From the NCBI GenBank assembly GCA_963715405.1, contig OY970239.1, positions 434,001 to 498,000 of the forward strand: a stretch of DNA of 64,000 bases. The letters are read 5' to 3'. This DNA comes from JALZKA01 sp963715405. GTDB taxonomy: Bacteria; Actinomycetota; Thermoleophilia; Solirubrobacterales; 70-9. Below, one piece after another: positions 16,313 to 22,239 of this stretch (the stretch's first letter is position 1; every line of letters starts with the position of its first letter). The translations under genes were made by a program, and so were the position numbers. The notes below the pieces were generated by a model, which made no database searches, was not told where the DNA came from, and worked only from the letters and a program-made list of their open reading frames with translations.

Positions 16313-16873
16313 ATGGATTCCAAGCAGGTTGGACTTCGCTGCACCGAGTCGAGCGACGAGGCCCTCTGGGCAGCGGTGCAGGAAGGCAACGAGGTTGCCT
16401 TCGAACACTTCGTCACGCGGCACCGGCCTCTCGCCCTTCGGATCGCCGGCAGAGTCTGCGGAGCCCATGCAGAGGACGCGGTGCAAGCCGCATTCCTCGC
16501 GGCTTGGCGTGGCCGCATGGCGTTCAATCCCGCCAAGGGGAGTCCCAAGGCATGGGTGATGACCGTGGTGCGCAACCGCGCCGTGGACGTCTTTCGATCG
16601 GTCTGCCGTCGTCCCGAGAGGCTCGAGGCCGACGTCGCCGACCACCAAGAGGGTTCCGTGAGGACAGACGAGCTGGTGGAACAGCGCGAAACCGCGAGGA
16701 ATCTCCGGGCGGCGATGGCGAATCTCCCCGAAAGCCAGCGCACGGTCTTGGCGTTGGGCTACTTCTCCGAGCTCAGTCAGTCGGAGATTGCGGGCACACT
16801 CGGACTACCCCTAGGGACGGTCAAGGGGCGGACCCGGCTGGGCCTCGAGAAGCTGGCCGGCGCCGCACTGTGA
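16313..16873 (+). CDS. ECF RNA polymerase sigma factor (LitS-like context)
   Basis: 186-residue sigma-70 family ECF factor. Region 2 spans ALWAAVQEGNEVAFEHFV to PKAWVMTVVRNRAVDVFR (about 17-95) and region 4 spans MANLPESQRTVLALGYF to GTVKGRTRLGLEKL (about 135-182), with the helix-turn-helix SQSEIAGTLGLPLGTVKGR. The ATG at 16313 gives a standard ECF N-terminus; the longer open frame runs antisense into the CarH-like gene. In Streptomyces, LitR is divergent from the ECF factor LitS and light drives carotenoid genes through LitS. No carotenoid or photolyase gene is in this window, so its targets lie elsewhere. Confidence 0.92.
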   Translation: MDSKQVGLRCTESSDEALWAAVQEGNEVAFEHFVTRHRPLALRIAGRVCGAHAEDAVQAAFLAAWRGRMAFNPAKGSPKAWVMTVVRNRAVDVFRSVCRRPERLEADVADHQEGSVRTDELVEQRETARNLRAAMANLPESQRTVLALGYFSELSQSEIAGTLGLPLGTVKGRTRLGLEKLAGAAL

Positions 16874-16874
16874 C

Positions 16875-16910
16875 CGTGTGAAGCGGTACCGCGCCAGGCA
16901 CGGTAAGCGT
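16875..16910 (-). repeat. Degenerate fragment of the tRNA-Val-derived repeat
   Basis: 36 bp immediately after the sigma-factor stop align with the middle of the 145-bp repeats (CGTGTGAAGCGGT followed by a diverged CGCGCCAGGCACGG). Both the hairpin end and most of the tRNA end are gone. It abuts the 3' end of the aldo/keto reductase remnant. Confidence 0.6.
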
Positions 16911-17122
16911 CATTCAGCGCGTTGAATGTGACCTACCCAGCGTGGGCCGGACGCTGCCCAGCGGTCGACCGCTGCGAGTTCGTCGCTCAAGTGCTCGAGC
17001 GAATCGAGGGCCGCCACGTTCTGCTCGAGCTGATGGACGCTCGAAGCCCCGATCAGCGTCGAGGTTACGCGCGGGTCGCGAAGCGTCCACGCCAGCGCCA
17101 GCTGGGCCAGGAGTGGAACTGC
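16910..17122 (-). pseudogene. Aldo/keto reductase remnant (C-terminal third)
   Basis: The minus strand encodes LAQLALAWTLRDPRVTSTLI, then GASSVHQLEQNVAAL and LSDELAAVDRWA before a stop at 16910. This is the highly conserved C-terminal NADPH-binding part of YghZ/YajO-like aldo/keto reductases. About 70 residues remain; the catalytic Tyr/His barrel part is absent and the frame loses similarity above 17122. It is not a start-to-stop gene. The remnant suggests deletion or replacement of DNA between it and the small membrane-protein genes at 17.2 kb. Confidence 0.82.
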
Positions 17123-17197
17123 CGAGCAGGGCGGCTGGGTACGGCCGCCGGAGCTGCCCGCTAGGGGGCTGGTTATAGCACCCGGTATGGTCGCGGA

Positions 17198-17377
17198 ATG
17201 CCGAAGACCAACACCGAGAAAGCTCGGGTCCTGATACTGATTGCGGCGTTCGTGTCGTTCCTCCTCTCCGTAAGCCTCTTCTTCCTGACCGACGACAAGA
17301 CCGAGGGCATCTTCGTAGGTCTATGGGTCCCCTCGATCCTGGCTCTCGGCGCTCTGATCATTCCCCCGCGAAGGTAA
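17198..17377 (+). CDS. Small two-helix membrane protein (59 aa)
   Basis: Short gene with an ATG at 17198. The product has a charged N-terminus (MPKTNTEKAR), a hydrophobic helix at about 11-30, a short polar loop TDDKTEG and a second helix at about 38-55, ending PPRR. GC-rich third positions and a 4-bp gap to the next small membrane-protein gene support real coding. Similar tiny proteins occur in many actinobacteria without assigned function. Confidence 0.6.
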   Translation: MPKTNTEKARVLILIAAFVSFLLSVSLFFLTDDKTEGIFVGLWVPSILALGALIIPPRR

Positions 17378-17381
17378 TGCC

Positions 17382-17543
17382 GTGACCGTTGCGATTTTCG
17401 TGTTCGGCGTCGTCGTAACCCTCTTCGTCGCGGCCGCGTGTGCGTTGATCGTCGAGGGGATCCGAATCGACAAGCAGGGGCGTGAGCAGGACGAGGCGTT
17501 GCAGAGTGCCGAGCGCGCCCCGGCGGCCCGACCAGAAATCTAG
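17382..17543 (+). CDS. Small single-helix membrane protein (53 aa)
   Basis: GTG start at 17382, 4 bp after the preceding stop. The product has one N-terminal transmembrane helix (about 3-24, IFVFGVVVTLFVAAACALIV) followed by a charged cytoplasmic tail (EGIRIDKQGREQDE). The helix-then-basic/acidic tail layout resembles small membrane partner proteins. Probably co-transcribed with the gene at 17198. Function unknown. Confidence 0.5.
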   Translation: MTVAIFVFGVVVTLFVAAACALIVEGIRIDKQGREQDEALQSAERAPAARPEI

Positions 17544-17583
17544 CCGGCTCGTTCAGGCTGGCTACTGGTGCCCCGCGGCGGCA

Positions 17584-17728
17584 TGGGCGCGGCGGGTTTC
17601 GAACCTGCGACCTCTCGCGTGTGAAGCGGTGCTCCCTCAGGCACGGATGGGCGTGGATTGGACAGGGCGGATGCCCTTGGATGCCTGCGGATGCCCGTGG
17701 ATGTGGCACCAGAACCGCGCGGGTGCCC
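17584..17728 (-). repeat. 145-bp tRNA-Val-derived repeat, copy D
   Basis: Full-length copy, exactly 145 bp like copies A and C. On the minus strand: GGCACC/GGTGCC hairpin (17705-17728), a CATCC-rich stretch with four GGATGCC-type units on the plus strand (17668-17704), a diverged palindrome and the tRNA-Val 3' half (17584-17630). It lies directly upstream of the SRPBCC gene at 17759. Confidence 0.88.
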
Positions 17729-17758
17729 AACCACGTTGCCGCGGGGTACGATCGACGA

Positions 17759-18211
17759 ATGACCGCGCCATCGGCCGAGCTCACGCTCGAGATGCAGCGG
17801 GTTCTCGCCGGGGCCCCCTCGGCCGTGTTCGGTGCTTTCAGTGATTCGAGCATGTTGATGAGGTGGTGGGGACCTGAGGGATTCACCACCCCGAGCCTGG
17901 AGTTCGAGCCGCGCGTCGGAGGGGGCTACCGGATCGAGATGCAGCCACCGGAGGCCGATCCGTTCTATCTGACCGGGGAGTTCCGTGAAGTCGACCCACC
18001 TGCGCGCCTCGCATACACGTTCGTGTGGGAGGATCCCGACCCCGACGACGTCGAGACCCTGGTCACCTTGTCGTTCCGGAACCTCGGTGAGTCGACCGAG
18101 GTGGCGCTTACGCAAAGCCCGTTCAAGACCGAGGCGCGTCGTGCGCTGCACCGTGACGGTTGGACGGACAGCTTCGACAAGCTCGAGAGGCTCATCACAG
18201 GACAGGCATAG
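17759..18211 (+). CDS. SRPBCC/AHSA1 domain protein
   Basis: 150-residue START-like protein of the activator-of-Hsp90-homologue (AHSA1/CalC) family. Typical elements are VLAGAPSAVFGAFSDSSML, RWWGPEGFTTPS, a GGGYRIEM strand, FREVDPPARLAYTFVWED and the terminal RALHRDGWTDSFDKLERL helix. It binds a hydrophobic ligand in a helix-grip cavity in other members. The ATG at 17759 was preferred; the open frame upstream is within repeat copy D. Stands alone, upstream of tRNA-Val on the other strand. Confidence 0.88.
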   Translation: MTAPSAELTLEMQRVLAGAPSAVFGAFSDSSMLMRWWGPEGFTTPSLEFEPRVGGGYRIEMQPPEADPFYLTGEFREVDPPARLAYTFVWEDPDPDDVETLVTLSFRNLGESTEVALTQSPFKTEARRALHRDGWTDSFDKLERLITGQA

Positions 18212-18257
18212 CCAGCCCGCGGGACGCGGTTCGCGGGGCGTCCCAGTTGCCGAGCCA

Positions 18258-18329
18258 TGGACGCGGCTGGTTTCGAACCAGCGACCTCTCGCGTGTGAAG
18301 CGAGCGCTCTCCCACTGAGCTACGCGTCC
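18258..18329 (-). tRNA. tRNA-Val (anticodon CAC)
   Basis: 72-nt cloverleaf read on the minus strand: acceptor GGACGCG/CGCGTCC plus A73, D-arm GCTC/GAGC, anticodon stem CTCGC/GCGAG with loop TTCACAC (anticodon CAC), 5-nt variable loop, T-arm GCTGG-TTCGAAA-CCAGC. All stems pair perfectly. CCA is not encoded. Its 3' half, from the anticodon stem on, is the source-like sequence of the repeats at 9436, 12302, 15021 and 17584, all downstream of its 3' end and in the same orientation. Confidence 0.96.
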
Positions 18330-18526
18330 GGCGAAGGCGATGATATGGCAGTCCTATGCGGGTTCCCCCGATCTGCGTCTTGCCACACGGGGCCTTGAGC
18401 CGCAGGAAATGCAGGAGTTCACTGCCCATATACATCAGAAGCCGGCGAAGCTGGTGGAGGCGAGCCTCGAAGGACTCTCCGAAGTGAGATGTCGTGTGAG
18501 GTCCCTCTGAGTACTTGACGTCAATG

Positions 18527-18540
18527 CGAACATGTGTTCG
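18527..18540. promoter_or_regulatory. LexA/SOS box
   Basis: CGAACATGTGTTCG fits the Gram-positive SOS consensus CGAACRNRYGTTYG at every position. It overlaps the spacer after a TTGACG hexamer at 18515, the usual position for LexA repression. The gene it would control is unclear: the next plus-strand gene starts 225 bp downstream, and the minus-strand neighbour is tRNA-Val. Confidence 0.6.
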
Positions 18541-18694
18541 TGGGAGGTCGACGGAAGCCCCTCGGACCCGTTCGCCCCTTCTGCACCCGCTGCGGCGGAA
18601 GCGGGAAGGCGCGATTGGCGGAGACTGACGGGCGACCTGGGCGTTGTCCTCGCTGCCGTGGGACGGGGTACGAGCCGAAGGCTCCTCCTGTGGG

Positions 18695-18723
18695 TTGACA
18701 AGTGCCGGCGGCTTTGGCACGAT
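18695..18723 (+). promoter_or_regulatory. Probable sigma-70 promoter of the secreted protein gene
   Basis: A consensus -35 TTGACA at 18695-18700 is followed after 17 bp by CACGAT as a weak -10. The start codon is about 42 bp beyond, with a strong ribosome-binding site between. Confidence 0.4.
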
Positions 18724-18764
18724 TTTCTCGTCCGGGGGGAGAATCGATCAGGAGGGGACTTACC

Positions 18765-19424
18765 TTGCTTGCGAAGCTCCGTGGTCAGCTCACATACGCG
18801 AACGTCATGGCCTCGGTCGCCGTGTTCCTGGCTCTAGGTGGAGGCGCTTACGCGCTCACCCAGATCGATCCCGATAGCGTCAAGTCGAAGCACATCGCCG
18901 CCGGCCAGGTGAAGCAGGCCGATCTGGCAAGGCCCCAGGATTGGATCGAGTTCGCAAACGAGGACTTCCTTGGGGCCGACTCTGTCACGTGCCGCACTCC
19001 AGGCGGAGACCTCGTGATTTATGAGAATGATTGGGCGAACGACGACCCTCAGACCTTCAACACGGCGGGCTACTACCGCGACCCTTACGGCTCGGTCCAC
19101 CTGAAGGGCCGCGTGACGAGGGGCGATTGTCCTGATCCACCAGCAGTCGCGTTTGCGCAGGCGGGGTCCAGCGGCCAAGCCGCAGACGGAGACTCGATCG
19201 CCACCCTCCCGCCGGGGTACCGGCCAGCTAAGGAAAACGTGTTCGGAAAATCCATTGACGAGCGCCCGCCTGGCGGCGCGAGTACGCGGGTCAACGAGCG
19301 TGGCGATGTGCACGTCACCCCGGAAGGCGTGATCGAGGCGACCACGCCTAGCGACCGGGCTTGGGTCTCGCTCGACGGGATTACCTTCCGCTGTGCCCCC
19401 TCGAGCCAGAACGGGTGCCCCTAA
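18765..19424 (+). CDS. Secreted surface protein with YANVMA-type N-terminus
   Basis: 219-residue exported protein. It starts at a TTG (18765) 7 nt after GGAGGGG, a strong ribosome-binding site; no ATG fits. The N-terminus LTYANVMASVAVFLALGGGAYA is the signal sequence type found in large families of Thermoleophilia surface proteins, followed by the family motif SVKSKHIAAGQVKQADL. The rest is a probable beta-rich domain with four Cys (two in GDCP and TCRTP, two near the C-terminus in RCAPSSQNGCP), suited to disulfides outside the cell. Function unknown. Confidence 0.78.
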   Translation: MLAKLRGQLTYANVMASVAVFLALGGGAYALTQIDPDSVKSKHIAAGQVKQADLARPQDWIEFANEDFLGADSVTCRTPGGDLVIYENDWANDDPQTFNTAGYYRDPYGSVHLKGRVTRGDCPDPPAVAFAQAGSSGQAADGDSIATLPPGYRPAKENVFGKSIDERPPGGASTRVNERGDVHVTPEGVIEATTPSDRAWVSLDGITFRCAPSSQNGCP

Positions 19425-19526
19425 CAAAGCGAGCGCCCCAGCGATCAGACCGGGCGCTCTTCCCGGCTGAGAAGGCCGGGATGGGTTCGCGCAAGGTAGC
19501 GCGATCCGCGAGATACTGCGCAGGCG

Positions 19527-19925
19527 ATGCCGCAGGAGAACGCAGAACTGGCCAAGCGCTTCTACGAAGCCTTCAATCGGGAAGGACTTGATGCGATCAG
19601 CGACGAGCACTTCCACGATTACGTTGTGGTCGTCGAGCCGCCAGAGATGCCGGACGCCGCCACCACGCAAGGGTTGGAAGCGGCTCGCGCCGGTCTCGCC
19701 AGGTTCGTTGACCTTTTCGAGTACGTGGGGGTAACGATTGACGGGGTTGTGGCGAAGGGCGACCGAACGTTCACCACGATCGATGTCTTCGCTACCGGCA
19801 AGAGCGGCGTGGAAACCGAGTCCACCCGATTCGACATCGCGACCTGGCGTGACGGGCGAATGACCCGGCTGGACTTGTTCTTCACCCGCGAATTCGCGGA
19901 TGCGGCGTTCGCAGATCCGGAGTAG
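19527..19925 (+). CDS. SnoaL-like (NTF2 fold) protein 1
   Basis: 132-residue NTF2-like protein, first of three in tandem. It begins MPQENAELAKRFYEAFNREGLDA, the typical first helix of the SnoaL-like group, followed by a curved beta-sheet (DGVVAKGDRTFTTIDVFATG, FDIATWRDGRMTRLDLFF). Members bind small hydrophobic ligands or act as isomerases/cyclases; no catalytic Asp-His pair can be assigned. Stop and next start are 3 bp apart, so the three genes form an operon, probably by tandem duplication. Confidence 0.83.
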   Translation: MPQENAELAKRFYEAFNREGLDAISDEHFHDYVVVVEPPEMPDAATTQGLEAARAGLARFVDLFEYVGVTIDGVVAKGDRTFTTIDVFATGKSGVETESTRFDIATWRDGRMTRLDLFFTREFADAAFADPE

Positions 19926-19928
19926 GCG

Positions 19929-20330
19929 ATGTCGCAGGAGAACGTGGAAGTGATGCAGACGCTTTTCGAGCGCCTCAACCGGGACGGCGTTCAACCCGAA
20001 GAGCTTTGGCACCCCGATGGGACGCTCACCAACTTTCGTGAGTCTCCGATTCCAGGCCCCTACCACGGCTACGAGGGACTTCGGAGGTGGCGCGAAGACC
20101 TCTTTGAGGTGCTCAAAGAGGGCCGATTTGACGTCGAATCCCTTACCGACGCCGATGAAACGAATGCTGTCGTCGCGAAAGTCCATCTGCGCGGACGCGC
20201 GAGGCACACCGACATTGAGGTGGACGCGCCATTTTCCATCGTTGCTTGGCTTCGGGACGGGCGTCTCTCCCGCTCTGAGTCCTTCACTGACCATGCCGAG
20301 GCCCTCGAAGCCGCTGGGCTGTCGGAGTAG
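19929..20330 (+). CDS. SnoaL-like (NTF2 fold) protein 2
   Basis: 133 residues, second in the tandem. It starts MSQENVEVMQTLFERLNRDG, a start extremely common in SnoaL-like proteins of this group of organisms, and ends AEALEAAGLSE. The final DGRLSRSESFTDHAEALEAAGL is shared with protein 3. The sequence around its start (TAGGCGATGTCGCAGGAGAA) recurs at the start of protein 3, showing that the junction itself was duplicated. Confidence 0.83.
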   Translation: MSQENVEVMQTLFERLNRDGVQPEELWHPDGTLTNFRESPIPGPYHGYEGLRRWREDLFEVLKEGRFDVESLTDADETNAVVAKVHLRGRARHTDIEVDAPFSIVAWLRDGRLSRSESFTDHAEALEAAGLSE

Positions 20331-20333
20331 GCG

Positions 20334-20741
20334 ATGTCGCAGGAGAATGTGGAGATCCTGAGCGGGGGCTTTGACGCGTTCGCCCGTGGAGACATCGACT
20401 CCGTGCTCGACCGCTTGGACCCGGACGTGGCCTGGAGCGCGGCGATCGCTCCGATGCTCGGTGTGGAGACGGTGCATGGGCGGGAAGCCATGCGCCGATT
20501 CCTGACCCACGATCTGTTCGACGGCTTCGACCAGTTCGGGGCCGAACCGCTCTCCATCGAAGACCTCGGCGGGGAATACGTCCTGGTGATGGTCCGCTAT
20601 ACGGGCAGGGGGCAAAGCAGCGGGATCGAGATGGATATGACGTCTGCATCGCTCTATCGGTTGCGTGATGGCAAGACCGTGACCATGCGGGACTACCCCA
20701 CGAAGGCAGAAGCCCTCGAAGCCGCCGGGCTCTCGGAGTAG
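20334..20741 (+). CDS. SnoaL-like (NTF2 fold) protein 3
   Basis: 135 residues, third in the tandem. MSQENVEILSGGFDAFARGD, DPDVAWSAAI, HGREAMRRFL and a final DGKTVTMRDYPTKAEALEAAGLSE define the SnoaL-like fold with a conserved first helix, mid-domain W and terminal helix. The stop of protein 2 is 3 bp upstream. Ligand unknown. Confidence 0.84.
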   Translation: MSQENVEILSGGFDAFARGDIDSVLDRLDPDVAWSAAIAPMLGVETVHGREAMRRFLTHDLFDGFDQFGAEPLSIEDLGGEYVLVMVRYTGRGQSSGIEMDMTSASLYRLRDGKTVTMRDYPTKAEALEAAGLSE

Positions 20742-20750
20742 GTTCCTGCG

Positions 20751-21287
20751 ATGAGCACTCTCAAGCGGTTGCGATGGGCACTCATTGTGAGCTGGTTCGG
20801 GATCGGGACACCCGGCGCACTCGCACAAGACTTGACCTTCCCCGAAGGTTCCGTTGATCCAACGACGGAGCAGTTCACGGTGCCAGTCGCCGACGAGGCA
20901 CAGGCCGACGAGCTCTGTAAGGCGATTCAATCGAACCCTGAGCCCTACCCGGGCGAGGACACCGTGATCTTCGAGATTCCCAACGACACCAATTCCGATG
21001 ACGTGACCTGCCATCGACTCGTCGACGACGAAGGGAACCCGGTCGCAGACGGCGGGGACGACGACGAGCTCGACCCGGCGGTCATCGTCGCGGCGGTTGG
21101 CGGGCTGGTACTTCTCGGTGCTGCTTGGGTTGCAGCGCGAGACGGGTCAAGAACCACTAAGAAGAAGAAGGTTCCTCAAACGCCTCAAACTCCGGCCGGT
21201 TGGTATCCCGACCCTCACCAGGCAGGCAGCCAGCGCTACTGGGACGGCAGTGCTTGGACAGAGCACCGCCACTCAGCAGGACAATGA
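20751..21287 (+). CDS. Membrane protein with C-terminal DUF2510 domain
   Basis: 178-residue protein with a signal peptide (about 1-25, ending GALA-QD), an extracellular segment with two Cys, an acidic linker (GGDDDELDP), one transmembrane helix (VIVAAVGGLVLLGAAWVAA, about 109-127) and a C-terminal DUF2510 motif (AGWYPDP...RYWDGSAWTEH). DUF2510 is an actinobacterial module found at membrane-protein ends, here predicted cytoplasmic. It starts 9 bp after the SnoaL tandem and may belong to that operon. Confidence 0.82.
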   Translation: MSTLKRLRWALIVSWFGIGTPGALAQDLTFPEGSVDPTTEQFTVPVADEAQADELCKAIQSNPEPYPGEDTVIFEIPNDTNSDDVTCHRLVDDEGNPVADGGDDDELDPAVIVAAVGGLVLLGAAWVAARDGSRTTKKKKVPQTPQTPAGWYPDPHQAGSQRYWDGSAWTEHRHSAGQ

Positions 21288-21390
21288 ATAGCTCTTGAGG
21301 TCTCTAAGCCATGAGCTTGCTCGTCGGCGTACAGTTTGAACCCCAAGCTCGACCGAGGGGGAGAGCACCCTGTCAGTTGCGCGAAAGTCA

Positions 21391-21693
21391 ATGGCTCTGG
21401 CGACGATCAGTGCGTTTGCCGGCTGGGACCGGTTTTCCGGTGACGTATCTCCCTTCCATCCGTGCGAGGCGGGCCGGACCGTGCGGCTCTACCGGGCCGG
21501 TCCACCGTCGATGGTCTTCTTCACCACGGCCGGCCCGAACGGCGTCTGGCGCTATTACCACGAGGATCCGCCGAACGGCACCTATCAAGCAAGGGCTCGT
21601 CGCCGGGTTATCGCGGCCGGATCGGCAGAGGCAGATATTCGGCCAGATGCGCCGGTCCGCGGTTTGGCCGTCCGTCGTTCGGGTCATCCTTGA
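21391..21693 (+). CDS. Secreted-domain-like protein, leaderless (possibly truncated)
   Basis: 100 residues from an ATG at 21391. The stretch FSGDVSPFHPCEAGRTVRLYR, then GVWRYYHEDPPNGTYQARA, matches a beta-sandwich domain common in secreted proteins of this group (F-G-V-S--C--GR-V-LYR ... G-W----GTY-A-V). The usual signal peptide and second Cys are missing, so the gene may have lost its 5' end or its start may lie further upstream. It ends 3 bp before the DUF6458 gene. Confidence 0.5.
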   Translation: MALATISAFAGWDRFSGDVSPFHPCEAGRTVRLYRAGPPSMVFFTTAGPNGVWRYYHEDPPNGTYQARARRRVIAAGSAEADIRPDAPVRGLAVRRSGHP

Positions 21694-21696
21694 GAC

Positions 21697-21915
21697 ATGA
21701 CTATTGGCACTTCGCTCTTTCTCATCGCCGTCGGCGCAATCCTCAGGTTCGCCGTGGCGGACTCGATCGACGAGGTCGATCTCTCAACGGTCGGCCTGAT
21801 CCTGATCATCGTCGGCGTCATCGGCCTGGTGCTTGGGCTTTTCCTGATGAACCGCCCGGCGCGCGGGGAGACCGTCATCACGCGCGAGCGCGACCCGCGC
21901 GATCCACGCCTGTAA
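21697..21915 (+). CDS. DUF6458-like two-helix membrane protein
   Basis: 72 residues: helix 1 at about 3-20 (GTSLFLIAVGAILRFAVAD), a short SIDEVDLSTVG loop, helix 2 at about 30-52, then a basic tail with paired acidic residues (RERDPRDPRL). The pattern GAILRFAV followed by VDL-TVG-IL is characteristic of DUF6458. Function unknown. Immediately upstream of the SRP RNA gene. Confidence 0.82.
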   Translation: MTIGTSLFLIAVGAILRFAVADSIDEVDLSTVGLILIIVGVIGLVLGLFLMNRPARGETVITRERDPRDPRL

Positions 21916-21942
21916 CTAGTCAAGTCAAGTAATCTTCCTGTC

Positions 21943-22219
21943 GGACCGTGCTAGGTGGGGTGCTAGCGGTGCCTTGTCACCCGCAATCCGCTCTAGCGGG
22001 GCTGAACGCCCGCCCGAGGACCGTTGGTTCTACGGGGTCAGTACGTCGAGGGCGGCGTTGATGGTCAGGTCCCGCGCGATGCGCGCCCGTGAAACAGGTC
22101 AGGTCCGGAAGGAAGCAGCCTTAAGCGGTAGCGAGCAAGCGACGCGGACAGGCCTGACCGGAGCCAGCCTTCAGCGAAAACGCCCGGGAGCCGCCTTCGA
22201 AGGCGGGCCCGCACGGTCC
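21943..22219 (+). ncRNA. ffs: Signal recognition particle RNA, large (Alu-containing) type
   Basis: About 277 nt. The ends pair (GGACCGTGC at 21943 with GCACGGTCC ending at 22219). The 5' part has the Alu-domain signature GGTGCTAGCGGTGCC and CCGCAATCCGCT, and the S-domain has GTCAGGTCCGGAAGGAAGCAGCC-like sequence (22098-22120), the GGAA tetraloop region that binds Ffh. It is therefore the long form seen in Bacillus, not the roughly 100-nt 4.5S type. Location before dnaX is common in Gram-positive genomes. Confidence 0.93.
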
Positions 22220-22239
22220 ATGCCTCTTTGAGGTTTCGC

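Larger units (their letters stand above)
18330..18764. other. 435-bp intergenic region with a LexA-type box and a promoter
   Basis: No convincing gene; frames on both strands lack conserved features. It holds a LexA-like box (18527-18540), a small hairpin GAGCC-GAA-GGCTC at 18672-18684 and a likely promoter for the secreted protein gene at 18765. Confidence 0.5.

Noticed and set aside
9436..18329. Insertion sequences or an intact prophage in the tRNA-Val region
   Set aside because: No transposase, integrase or phage structural gene could be recognised; only attachment-like repeats and remnants remain.
18532..18837. 101-residue frame starting at the LexA box
   Set aside because: Overlaps the well-supported TTG start of the secreted protein in another frame and has no conserved features.
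18834..21014. 726-residue open frame on the minus strand
   Set aside because: Covers the secreted protein, three SnoaL-like genes and the DUF2510 gene in antisense; those have clear domains, this has none.
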